A stretch of 64,000 nucleotides of DNA. Origin: Apophysomyces variabilis (taxonomy: Eukaryota > Mucoromycota > Mucoromycetes > Mucorales > Mucoraceae). This document shows, piece after piece, positions 1 through 11,093 of this stretch. The stretch's first letter is position 1; the number at the start of each line of letters is the position of its first letter. Both the position numbers and the translations under genes were made by a program. The stretch spans positions 1-64,000 of the forward strand of contig MZZL01000134.1 in assembly GCA_002749535.1 (NCBI GenBank), in the 5' to 3' direction. The notes beneath the pieces are model-generated. The model was not told the origin of the DNA, ran no database searches, and saw only the letters and a program-made list of their open reading frames with translations.

Positions 1-28
1 GCTCCTTTTTTTTTTTTTTTTTTTTTTT

Positions 29-1150
29 GGTAACGCACTACAGAGGACGTGGACGATGCATCACCTGGCGAGGACTTGGAAGGGATGTAAGGATGAGTGA
101 CAACACCGAATGCAAATGAATGACATTATTCACTTACCGAATGGGACACAGAGAGCTAGTCACTCAGCCAAGGTCGTTCGACAAGAGGTCTTGTAGGCTA
201 AAATATAAACACAGAGTATGAGTAATTCTGTACATAATATCAATGCGAAGTACATACCGGGGATACTTGTGGAGAACAGAGCTAAAGAATTGAAAAGATG
301 TTGTCTCTTCGCTTTTGAATAGTACGGATTACTAAAACCAAAGCACAGTCATGGATAAGAAATCGATGAATGTCTTATGGATGACAAATAATTGTCCCAA
401 GAGTAAATGGACTCAGTCAAATAGAAGCTCTGGGACAGAATGGAACATCTGTAGAGGAAATAACCTTCTTCGTTCGTTTCTATACGTCGTTGATGCTATC
501 ATATCCGTTTCTGTCGGTTATGGTATCAGAAGCTGGCAGGGCAATCTACCCCAGTTCTGGTTCTGCCCAATTGTATTGCCTTATATTCCACTTTTATTTT
601 CCCTGAATGTAGCTATGTTCTCCTTTTCTTCTATTATATATTAAACTTTGGCTATTAGGCAATCACAAAAGATTGGATCGCCACGGAATGAACGGTTATT
701 ATCTTGTCATGGATAATTCACGTATCCATTCACCAGTCAAGGTTAAGCAGTTGGTCGAAGAAAGAGGATACAAATGCCTCTATTTTCCTCTCTATTCTCT
801 CTTTCTCTCTTTCTCAACCCAATAGAAGAGATTTGGGCCAAAGTGGAGGCTGGGATGAGAAAGGAGCCCTTACGAGTTGACGATAACCTCCAAGAACGTA
901 TTGTTCAAGAAGCGCGAAAATTAAAGCGCCTAGACTGTCAAGGATAAATCAGACACTCTGAGAGCTTTTTCGTTAGATGCAAAAATAGAGAACCACTTCT
1001 TTAAATAAACTCGTCTTTCTGTGGTTTGAAACAAACTATCTCAGTGATTATGAACATGGACACGACTTTTACACAAAGAAGGGTAGTCTGACTGCAAATT
1101 TTTTCATCCAATCATGCAAATTATTTGTTGAATTCCTCAAGCAAAATAAA
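29..1150 (+). mobile_element. Decayed DDE (Tc1/mariner-like) transposon, copy 1
   Basis: This stretch matches, in inverted orientation, the segment at about 46579-47666, with shared blocks from the left edge (GTAACG...CAGAGGAC) to ATCATGCAAA. At about 690-800 the plus strand encodes a DDE-type catalytic core piece: MDNSRIH, then VEERGYKCLY about 15 residues later. This resembles the second aspartate and the approach to the final glutamate of Tc1/mariner transposases. Downstream the frame is broken, so the element cannot make a full protein. The 97-codon open frame at 351-644 falls inside but resembles no transposase domain. No clear terminal repeats or target duplication were found, and the left end may be cut by the window edge. 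The first 28 bases are mostly poly(T). Confidence 0.6.
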
Positions 1151-1834
1151 AAACTAGAAATGCTCAAACTAAATAATAAAAAAAATTTCTCTCAACCGAG
1201 AAAAACTCTCATAAATTTAAGTCAACAGGTAGGCAATGTTGCATTAATATGGATAATGGATCAGACACAGAGACTCAAACAAGAGAATACGTTGAGACTG
1301 GTGTTTATTCCCTGAAAGAAGGATCATGAACTAAGAACCCATGTCTAATGATTACAGAATAAATCTTTTTCTAACCGAGATCATACATCTGAAACAACTT
1401 CAATTGATGTATGTAAAGGATACTGCTTATGAATCTACCTTAATACACTTTATCAGAATGCGACAGGCAAAACTTTTTACTAAGCGCAAGTCTCTTTTTC
1501 AAAAGGCCGCCTTCCGAAATAGAGGTTGAGTGTGTGCGTGTGTGGCTGGTATCTTATACCTGCAGGGATGGATAGAGGGAGGTTTTAATAGATGATCATT
1601 TTCATAGTGAATACCTTTGTTTCCCGTATATTGGAGAAAAAAAAATAGCACCGACCCTCTTTTTTTTTCATGTAACTTTACTTTATGCAGGCAGGTTAAG
1701 TCTGCAACTTTTCATTGGCTGGAACAAAGGCCTGATTCAGGCTAACCTTTTCAAGCGCACAAAAGAAGCTGCCATGGTTAAATAAACCTAACCCCTCGAA
1801 ATACCGAAAATCAATTTTTTTCTGCTTAAACCCT
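1151..1834. other. AT-rich spacer, no gene recognised
   Basis: The spacer lies between the transposon remnant and the P450 gene. A 62-codon open frame at 1341-1529 resembles nothing known and has no supporting context. The last 200 bases should hold the P450 promoter and 5' leader. Confidence 0.5.
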
Positions 1835-1876
1835 TTGCTACCCCACATACACCATCTTTTTTTTTCTTTCTGGGAC

Positions 1877-3760
1877 ATGATATCCTTAATGGATTGTTTG
1901 AACTCGCCCATTGTAGTCGGGGCCTTGCTTAGTCTTTGTTTATTTATCCTTCTGCGTTACCGTGATGAACCGAGATATTCGCTGCCACCTTGCGCACCCG
2001 GAAAAGTGCCTATTCTTGGTCATTTGCTTCAATTTGCCAAGCCTATGGGTGTCCAAGAGTTGTTTCGTCAATGGAGTCTGATAGTAGGACCTGTATTCAG
2101 TCTTCACCTGGGAAGAAAACGATGGATCGTCCTGAATTCGATTGATGCCGTTCAAGATCTTATCGTGAAACGTGGTACTATATACTCTTCAAGAGATCTG
2201 CCTGACGTTTTAGTCAATGATTTTATGCATGGAGGTAAGTATTTTCTTTTTCCTCGGTGGTGTCTTGTTTATCTTTTGTTTTTATTTTGCTAATATACAT
2301 ATCTACTTTGTTATTTTGCTATGGCAGATACCATAGGAGGTGGTTTTGCTTTTTATCCTTATGGGAAACATTGGCGAAACTTGCGTCGTGTCGGTGAGAA
2401 AAGAAAAATGAAAAAATTTCCATTACTTGCATGCAGCTGCGTTCTGACTCACTATGTTATAAATTATTATGGTTGTAGCACATGCAGGTCTTGTCAAAAA
2501 GAAGATTGACAACTATGCACCTATTTTGGATGAACGACGCCGTGCCTTGGTTGCTGGGATGTTTAAGGCATCTGATAATGTTTCTGGAAAGGCAATCGAG
2601 CTCAAGAAATTAATCGAACACTATACCATGACTTTGATTTTGACCATCGCTTTTGGTAACATCTGTTCTTTTGAACCAGGTGACCCTCAATTGCACGAGG
2701 TGTTCGAGGTCACCGAACAAGCGGCAAGCATTTTTGGTCCAGAACAGCAGCTCTGTGAATTTTTCCCTATTCTGACACCATTGTTTAACAAGAGAGAAGC
2801 ATTTCTGGAAATGAAAAGAAGACATGTCAACTTCTACAACCAGCTTTATGACCAGTTTTGCCGTCAAAGTGACCCTGAGGAGTGCTTTGTAAAAGACGTT
2901 GCCGAAAAAAAGGAGCTGACCGATATGCAGATCACAGATTTAATTGCTGTATTTGTCGGTGCTGGTAAGTTTTTTTTTCCCTTGTTATCATAGTCAACTT
3001 CTTTTTATATATATATTCCAACTCCTTTTTCTCCCTTTTTTTTTTCTTTCTAATTTATTTAGGTTCGGATACCACGGCATCTACACTCCAATGGATGATA
3101 GCACTTCTAGCCAATCGCCCTGAAATTCAAGATCGAGCCTATTCCGAAATCATAGAACAGGTGGGCGTAGACCGTCTGCCTAACCAAGAGGATGGTAAGA
3201 TCGCATTAGCTAGATCACATCTTTCAAATATGACTTTTGTCACTTTGTTTACTGATTTATCTTCAGAATGCAAATTGACTTATCTTCAATGCATCCTGTA
3301 TGAAACCCTTCGACTTCGACCACCTGCACCATTGTCTGTTCCCCACGCAACCAGTGAAGATGATATCTATCAGGGATGGTTTATCCCTGCCAAGACAACC
3401 GTCATTATCAATCTTCATGCCATCCATCAAGATCCAGAACGGTACCCAAATCCTCAAGAATTCTTGCCTGAGAGACATGCGGATTATGTGAACCTTAAGC
3501 TGGATGAAGCCAACTTGTCTCTACGGGATCGCCCTCATCTAAGTTTCTCTGCTGGACGGCGCGGTTGTGTAGGAATCCACTTAGCTGAACGAAGTTTGTA
3601 CATGGCAGCCTCTAGCTTGCTCGCTTGCTTCCGGTTTGAGACAGATGGCTGGTTAGACGACATCTCACCAAAGGATATTCGAGCCCCTACCTATTCTCCT
3701 CTGCCTTACAAAGTGCGCGTGGTGCCGCGCCGTAATGACATTGAGAAGTTATTCTCTTAA
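1877..3760 (+). CDS. Cytochrome P450 monooxygenase
   Basis: Heme-thiolate monooxygenase, probably anchored in the ER membrane by its N-terminal hydrophobic helix (about residues 8-25), followed by a Pro-rich hinge (LPPCAPGKVP). Five exons: 1877-2234, 2328-2393, 2479-2964, 3063-3194 and 3267-3760. They sum to 511 codons plus stop, the usual P450 length. Motifs seen: I-helix AGSDTTAS (about residue 304, split by an intron), the K-helix ExxR as ETLRLRP (about 360), the PERF-like PERH region, and the heme loop FSAGRRGCVG (about 441), which matches FxxGxRxCxG with its cysteine ligand. An in-frame ATG at 1835 would add 14 residues; I chose 1877 because it places the membrane anchor at the very N-terminus. 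The substrate and CYP family cannot be assigned from sequence alone. Confidence 0.93.
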
Positions 3761-3882
3761 TATAGTCTTTTATTATCGGTGTTAGTCTTATTTTCTTTCC
3801 TTTTTATCGCTTGTTTTTGACAAAACGAGGATAAATGTATTCATTAACCAGTTTCCCAGCTATGGAAGGTCCGGCTCTTGCA

Positions 3883-4279
3883 TTTCCGGACTTGTTTTTG
3901 ATTTGACTGGCCGTTTGAAAGGGGAAGGACGCTCATTATTGTTCGTCACCATATACTTGAAAACAGCCAAAATATTCTTCGCGCCAAGAACGTCACGATT
4001 CCAAAGTATAGCGCAACTATTACATTTTAGTACCGCATGTAAAGCTGCACCTGCTTTTTCATGGCTTCTAGGCTGTTCTTGTTGCTTTTTCTACTCTCTT
4101 ATGCTATAGACCGGACAGAAAGTCTTTCGGCGCGGATTATGGTTCTCGCAGGCAGCGTTTGATGCCCGACTGTGACATGTTTTACCGCAAGAACCACAGA
4201 CAACTTCTTTTCCTTCAGTCTTCTTCTGCTGCGCCGCCATCTTGGCTTCATGCTTGGCTTCTCTTTTCTTATTGGTCAT
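3883..4279 (-). pseudogene. TnpB/Fanzor-like zinc-ribbon C-terminal remnant
   Basis: Read on the minus strand, one frame from 4279 carries a basic helix, a first cysteine pair (CGSCGKTCHSR) and then a single in-frame stop near 4091. It continues in the same frame to KCNSCAILWNRDVLGAKNIL before stopping near 3870-3890. The CxxC-x4-(W)NRDV-x-(A)AKNI arrangement matches the C-terminal zinc ribbon and last RuvC aspartate block of the IS200/IS605 OrfB (TnpB)/Fanzor superfamily, which is common in Mucoromycota genomes. A trailing NNNERPSPFKRP tail follows. The N-terminal RuvC parts were not found, so this is a broken fragment. The family link rests on motif resemblance only. Confidence 0.55.
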
Positions 4280-4365
4280 TTCAAATTTTTGTTGTCTTTT
4301 TTGTTTTTGGAGCTAAAGGCACATCTTTGAAAGACAGTTAAGGCAATGTCAAAACACTGAAAAAC

Positions 4366-4968
4366 TCAATCAGTCCTGCTTATCTGAGGATAAAGATGCA
4401 GACGTGGAGAGCTTTATTTCACTCATTGAATGTTGCACGGCACCGGTGTGTTTGTTAACTAATCGATCAATGTAAGTCGTACAGATATCTTTGAGATATT
4501 CTTTACCTGAAGAAGCATTAGCCTTTTTTCTTTTGATAGAAATTACCGGTTGAAAGTCGTCATCACTTTCATTTGCATCATCTCCTTTTCACCATGGTTT
4601 GCTACATCGATGTGAGCTTTGTAAAGAACCTCCTGGAAAACTGCTTGTCGTCTAACACACTTACAGGAAGCGGTAGAAGAAGAAGAACTTTCTTCAAATA
4701 TATCTGAAATAGGTACACTTTATAAGGCTTCTGAAAGTAACTTTCTCTTTTTGCGAGAGCTCATGCCTATATGAAAACGTGTTCTTGAGAAAGAGAGAAA
4801 AGGAAAAGAAGATGATGCTTCGTTAGACAAAATAAAATCGTGACTGCGTACTTCAAATAGGTTGCAATGGAAGTGTATGCGACATTCTCCCAGCCTAGTC
4901 GATATCATAGTATCTTCACGTTTCTGAGCAAAGCATAGGCTGGGCCCTTTTGCACCTCGATCCGACAA
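4366..4968 (-). pseudogene. Degraded open frames of unknown origin
   Basis: The minus strand holds two coding-like blocks in different frames. From 4968 one block ends with SRKKRKLLSEALKV, then SDIFEESSSSS and SCKCVRRQAVFQEV. A second block near 4366-4590 reads DDDFQPVISIKRKKA, then YIDRLVNKHTGAV, and stops at about 4366. The frame shift between them could be an intron or decay. They lie just upstream of the zinc-ribbon fragment on the same strand, so they may belong to the same dead element or gene. No known domain was recognised. Confidence 0.3.
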
Positions 4969-5928
4969 TTCTCGTTATCAATGCTATATGAAGAGGACAG
5001 GTATATGCATACCGCTCTATCAGCAAGCATTGATCACCCAGGAGCCTGATGGTTACTAGAGATTAATTATTCCGAAATTGGGCTCAATGAGGTTGGTGTT
5101 GTCATATAAAAACTGGGGGATCGTTATGCAAGCGGTTGCTAGATTTAAGGGCCATTTTATTGTTTCTTTTACAAAATAACTATATCATCTATCTAAAATG
5201 AAATGTTGTCTGTGAGTAAGCTGTCATGATTTTAACTTTTTATAAAAGACTAAGCTTGTATTGCTGATACTTCCAGCTAACTGCATAATATCCGTTTTGT
5301 TAGTAATGATTTTGCTATCACCTTTTAATTTACTATATTTTCGGCAATTAAAGACTTCAGTGCTAGTGATATAGTGTGTCTTAAAATATACACCATTTCA
5401 TTTGGTAGAGACCCTACGCCACAGACTCAGTAAAATGCAACTATAATTTGTTTTTATATAGTACTACTCAAGGTTCTTATGAGGTTGGAAACAGAGAAAT
5501 GGTCAGTAAACGCAATCCATAGTAGGTACGTAGATAAATTGGCTAACTTCTAGCTACAGTTATGTTGACAAATCGCAGCAATTCCTGTCCCTGAGTGTGC
5601 GCAAGGTTCACAGAGTTCATCAAACACAATTGGTCAGTAGTGCAAGAGTGTTTCGTTCCGTGGCAGTGAGGGCAAAATCGCAGCATTGTATTATGACGAA
5701 ATCTGCTACTTGTAAAAGGGTTTGCTGTATGAAAATGATTGCTAAAACAAAAGAGATATAAAAATTTTTGAAGAAACTACGAAATTTGAGAAGACCACAA
5801 CCACGGAAAAGTTCACAGTTTCTAAATAGCGCAATGACACCTGTGGTTGTGTAGTACTAAAGTTTCCTGTTTTAAGTTTTACGATTGCAATGTATTCACT
5901 AATATTATTATCAAAACGTGATCTCTAA
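4969..5928. other. AT-rich intergenic spacer, nothing recognised
   Basis: No convincing open frame, RNA gene or repeat was seen in this roughly 950-base stretch. It is AT-rich with scattered poly(A)/(T) runs. Confidence 0.5.
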
Positions 5929-7505
5929 TTATCCCCCATGCGCCCGTGGACCTCCGATCTCGTGACTAATCTCCCTATCAAGAAACCGTTGTGTCAAAAA
6001 TGTATTCGTCTGCCCCTCGTAGGAGAGGATAAGTTCTTTCCATGGTTCCTTCCAGACAATCGAATAAGTTACCGTAGGGTCGTCCTTTTCAATCACCGAT
6101 CGTATCCATGCCAACACTTCATCAGCGAAATTCATACATACTGCCGGGTTCTTTTTTATATATAACACTCGTCAACCGATAGCTTTACATTAAGGTATAT
6201 TTTCCGTCATCACTTACCCACATGCCTGATTTTCCACGTACTCTTCGTGGTATTTCTAAAGTCTTGAATGTCTTTAGGCTCTCGATTTGACCATCGTCAT
6301 CACGAAATCCACAAATCACCCGAGGCACACCCACAAGATAGGACTGAGCCCAAAATTTGAGTAATTTATAGCTGAAAAACAGGCATCCAGTAAGAGCAAT
6401 CAGCCAACACGGAAACAGACAATATCGAACTTTTAACTCACCGCTCAAAGCTATAGCAATGGCGATCGGTTAAGATTGTCCGTGAAGTTTTCAATTCGAT
6501 ATAGCGTTCCAATGGATTTGCAGGTTTTGGAGGCTTTGTTCCTATGCCACTGTTAAGCATGCTACATGTTTCCTTTACTTTGAACCTTTATATCAACCTT
6601 CTATACAATCCACCTCGGCGCCCATGATGATCGATGTCTTGCCTAGTCTGGTCTTGACAATAACACAATACTGTACATTGGTGTTTGCGCTATCTCTCAG
6701 CCGTTGCTGTAGTTCGTTTTCCTCTGGCTCAGGGTTCGATACAGTGCAAAGTGTCTCAAACTTGTATCCCCAATAAGCCATTAGATCTTGACGGTTAGAC
6801 TTGTTGTTTTCCTGATTGCGCTTTTGCTCGGTTGTCTCTTCTTCCATAAAAATAGTTCCCTAAAACCCATCGTTTTATGTAAACTCCTTCTTCGCAATTA
6901 ATTTTTTTGGTATCTCCCCCTTTTGTACATTATATCTCGTTGCTCGTAACTCCCACGGCTCGTTTCTAGAATAGGGCGTGCACATGATCTTTGTCATAAT
7001 GCCACGCCAAGTTACCTATACAGAACGATGGTCATTGAAAGGCTCAAAGAAAACGGAAAAAGGACAGAGGAAAGGTGTAGCTATACTCACAATATCTGCT
7101 TTTGTTAAGCTTGGATCGTCAGAATGTTGTTGTGCATCTGTCAAGGCGTCAAGCAATGTGTCGAGATGTTCTTTCAGTGTCTCATCGCGTTTGATAAACT
7201 GATCGTAGCCGACTGATAAATGCTTGCCGGTGGGCTCATAGTAGTATTTCTAGGATAGCAACTATGTTATACTTGGTTTCCTTCTATTCTCTGCATGAAC
7301 GCACGAGTTCTCGGTCATCAAACCACACATGACGATCGCTATCAATACTGTACGAATTGATTTCACGAGGTTGAGAGTATGTGGGAAGCTTTCGGTCATA
7401 GTCAGCGATGTTTGCTACACGAAACCTTGAACCTTTGGTGTACTCATCGCGTCTTTTAGCTTGTAGTGGTTCGATGCTTTCAGAGGAGAGCTTTCGTTTC
7501 GACAT
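5929..7505 (-). CDS. DXO/Rai1 family decapping nuclease, copy A
   Basis: Member of the DXO/Rai1 family, which removes aberrant or non-canonical 5' caps from RNA (pyrophosphohydrolase, deNADding or decapping, and in some members 5'-3' exonuclease). Seven exons on the minus strand: 7305-7505, 7091-7249, 6929-7015, 6598-6859, 6442-6541, 6218-6371 and 5929-6150. They give 394 residues, normal for the family. All active-site motifs are present: the arginine motif in TWRGIMTKI, GYKFE (G-h-x-x-E), GAEVDC (E-h-D), IELKTSR (E-h-K), and WAQSYLVGVPRVICGFRD. Copies B and C follow at 8962 and 11094; A is divergent from B. The donor after exon 4 (GTTGAT) is weak, but the exon lengths match the paralogues exactly. 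Likely catalytically competent. Confidence 0.93.
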
Positions 7506-8961
7506 GGTTGTCTATGCAAAAGAACCTCGAAGATCAGGTCAAAGCCCGTGGTTGGGTCATGAGTGACTTGTTCTCTTTTGCTTTGAAGCTGCTTAGGATG
7601 CAAACTTTAAGTGCTCCGGATGGCGGTTAGATTGTCATACATGGGATACATCCATTTAGATCTTCAAAGTTAATTTGAAGCATGAAAGTCCATTTGTGAT
7701 TTTATTCTGCGTAACATCGACAGAGACAGGCACAGTTAACAAAGACAACAGGCTGTTCTGTATATGGTTCGCAAATAGCTTTCTATTCCAATTACTGCTT
7801 TCTTCTTAAGAAACGCTAGTATTGCTAATAGCTCTATCCTCCTATCTTTGGCTTGAAATATCTCCTTTGCTGGAGTTCCATCGTGTGTAGTTATCTGATT
7901 TTAGTACACAATAAAGACGGCATAGGTAACCACACTATAACACGAAAATAGAGCTTTTTCTTCTCAGAACATGCCTACTTTCTTTCCCATGAATGCGCGA
8001 AATAAACCATAGATTAACCAAAAGCAAAATTAGGAAAATATTAAATAACAATATGCACCCACTTTTACGCTCAGCGATCCATACGGTTGGTTGATAGCTG
8101 ACGTTATCAGAGAAAAGATGTGGAAAGTCATCGATGTCGATAATCTCCGTTTTAACGAACGGAAACAGGCAATGGAGCTTTGCCCGGACAGAGTGAAGAA
8201 AACAGGTGAACGCAGGCTTAAACGTTGTACACATAGGTTGAAACGGATGTGAGAAGCGAAGCCCTGTGCCACGTTTGCATATATTTCTTCTCGAATGAAA
8301 CAAGCTGCTGTGGCCATTGCATCGCCGAACCATAAAACGTAGTTTGGTTTCGCTCTGTGGTCCAAGATGATACAGATTCCTTCGGAGCTCGACATCTAAG
8401 CCTAGTGAAGAAAAGTGGCACTGGTCACCTGCCATAAATTGCCATCGGCCTAGTACAAATATGTACAGAAAATAAGAGAGGAAGAAGCTATGCTCAACAA
8501 TAGCAGAGCGATTCTTGCTGTATCTATAAAATAAATTATAAACGAAAACGTTCCGATTGAAAAAGGGTTAACACTTTGCAAAGAGTCTGTTCATTCGCAA
8601 TCTCTTCCATTAATAATGTCAATCTTTATGTACAGCGTTTTGAAAGTGGTTATTCATCTGACCAATATTTGCCACAATATTTAGGACAGGAACTGGTTAA
8701 AGTTGGTTGTTTTCATTGCTTGGGTATATGACATCGAACCAAATGACACAATAATTGTCTACAATAATGATAACCAGCTGTTGTTGTTATTTATCATTTA
8801 CAAGCCTGGATGCAGAATTCTTTTGTGCCAAGTAACCGCTAGGCTCAAATCGGATAGAATCTTTTTTTTCTTCCGCATATTTAAGTTCGATTTTTCTTGC
8901 AAACAATCAGTCGAATCATTTCGTTTTGTTTTTTTACGGTTGACTTTTTGTTCTGCTTATC
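7506..8961. other. Divergent spacer between DXO/Rai1 copies A and B
   Basis: About 1.45 kb separates the two divergent starts and must hold both promoters. The minus strand of 7935-8435 has three overlapping open frames (up to 166 codons). One of them ends in a hydrophobic stretch (LLFNIFLILLLVNLWF). None resembles a known family and the frames conflict, so I do not call a gene; a small intron-containing gene cannot be excluded. The rest is AT-rich. Confidence 0.4.
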
Positions 8962-10586
8962 ATGTCAAAAATGGAACTTGCTTGTGGCATTACACAACAA
9001 TTTGAATTAATCCAACTAAATGGAGACACAAAGCGTTGGCGATATCTTGTCTTTTCCCGCGAAATTTACGAAGGTCAAATTTTACCTTATAACGAACCCT
9101 GCGAGATTACCTGTTTCAGTTCACAGAATGATAAACATGTTTGTTTCGATGACCGTGAGCTGGTGAGTCAAGGAAGAATATACATAGAAGCAAACAACAG
9201 CTTATCGTCCACGTTAGAAATACTATTACCCGCCGAGCGAGACGGAGCTATCGCAGGGATATGTGCACCACATCAAAAAGAATATATTTCAGGAAGTTCA
9301 TCTGGATTACTTACTCGATGCTCTCACGGATTTGCAGAATCGCTCTAGCGATCCAGACTTAACCAAAGCCGATATTGTACGTATTACCCAAGAGAAAAAG
9401 TAAAAACTCATTTTATTAAAATGGCTGCGCATGAACGGCCCTGTTTTAGGTAACATGGCGTGGCATCGTTTCCAAAATTATGTGTACGCCCTACCGACAA
9501 GGCGATCCTTGGGAGTTTCGAGCAACAAGATATGATGTGAAGATAAAGAGAAACCAAAAGTTTGCGCAAGACTCACAGCGCTATGTTATATCCCTTAGGG
9601 AACCATATACATCGAAGAACAAATGACCAAGACCAAACGTGCATTCGAGACGAACAAATCCGAGCGTCAATGCCTAATGGAGTACTGGGGACAGAAATTT
9701 GAATCCTTAGCTACCGTCTCCAAACCTAATCCGGACAAGGCTGAACTGGAGCAACGTGCAACAAAAATTGTAGATGCAAATACAATGTATTGCACTGTGG
9801 TTAAAACAAAGCTTGGCAAAACATCGCTCATTATGGGGGCTGAGATAGATTGTATCGAAGGTAAAAAGAAGTTACTTCAACAGCATGATGTGAACATTGA
9901 ATATCAAACAAAAGGAACCAAGCCTACCAAGCCTGAAGACATCCTGAGCCGATATATAGAGCTCAAAACTTCGCGGACAATTGTATCACAACGACAAAAG
10001 CACAACTTCGACCGGTAAAGTTTCATAAAGGCACTAAGGTTTTGCTGTTTGAGTGGCTCATGTTCTTCTTTTCCAAGACACAAGCTCCTTAAGTTCTGGG
10101 CACAATCTTATCTTATTGGTGTGCCTCGTATAGTATGTGGTTTTCGCGATGAACAAGGTCGAATTGAGAGCCTAGAAACGTTCAAGACCAAGGAAATACC
10201 TACCATGGCACCGGAGATATCAGAGCTTTGGGTAAGCGATAGCTAAAATTAAAGAAAGAAAACAGTTCCTTTGATTTTGACCGGGATCTATTATATCTAT
10301 TTGAAAAAAAAAAAAAAAGAAACCAGAAGTGTGCCTGAATTTTGCCAATCATGTACTGCAATGGATTCGCTTAGTGGTGAAGGAGGACGATCCTACAGCA
10401 ACGTACTTCATTGAGTGGAAAAAGCCATGGAAGCAACTGATCATCACCCGTGAACGAAAATGCAAAGCATTTTTGACTCAACGATTTATTGACGGAGAGA
10501 CGAGCAGTAAATGCGGTGGCCGAAGGGTCCGTGAAAACGCGTCATTGAATCATAGTAAGATAAAATCCAATAACGTACCTTGTTGA
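8962..10586 (+). CDS. DXO/Rai1 family decapping nuclease, copy B
   Basis: Second DXO/Rai1 paralogue, expected to act on incompletely capped or non-canonically capped RNA. Seven exons: 8962-9162, 9218-9376, 9450-9536, 9599-9860, 9915-10014, 10078-10231 and 10320-10586, giving 409 residues. The first six exon lengths (201, 159, 87, 262, 100, 154) are identical to those of copies A and C. The intron at 9861-9914 is 54 bases, so retention would keep the frame. Catalytic motifs are all kept: TWRGIVSKI, GQKFE, GAEIDC (E-I-D), IELKTSR (E-L-K) and WAQSYLIGVPRIVCGFRD. The C-terminal tail is longer than in A or C by about a dozen residues. Same strand as copy C, about 500 bases upstream of it. Confidence 0.92.
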
Positions 10587-11093
10587 ATGACAGACAACAA
10601 ATAAATTGTAAAGAATAGAACGTTCTATGTACCTTTTTGAACCTTCTTATAACTAACAAGGATCAGTGTTCCTCTTTTCAGATGACCTGCAGACTCGGAA
10701 CTCACGTTTGTTGATACGTAGTGTTACACAACGTCAAAGGCTTTGGAACGAGGATTTACATGGGCGAAAAAATACGAAAAAGCCAAGTTTAACAGCAATC
10801 ACGCGTTTCAAGCTAGGAAGAAAGGGTTTTATGTCTTACTTCTTTTTCTCCCTCTTGTACATAATTTCTCATCATAAGCAAAAAGCACTTTTAGCTACAT
10901 ATGCATGACTGATACACTAAGATTTCCAGGATGGACGGAGTCATTTCCGAGCTGATGCATAGCGTATCTATGCACCATGGTCTATGCTCTTTCCCGGTTT
11001 GGGCCAAGTGGCACCTTCTCGAAAACATATAACAATTGAATCTCTCATCCCCTCCATTCCTTTTTACTTTGTTTTTGGTTTTTATATCGAATC
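10587..11093. other. Spacer between DXO/Rai1 copies B and C
   Basis: About 500 bases with no supported gene. An 80-codon open frame at 10666-10908 looks like chance. The region upstream of 11094 is pyrimidine-rich, as expected for a fungal promoter or leader. Confidence 0.5.
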
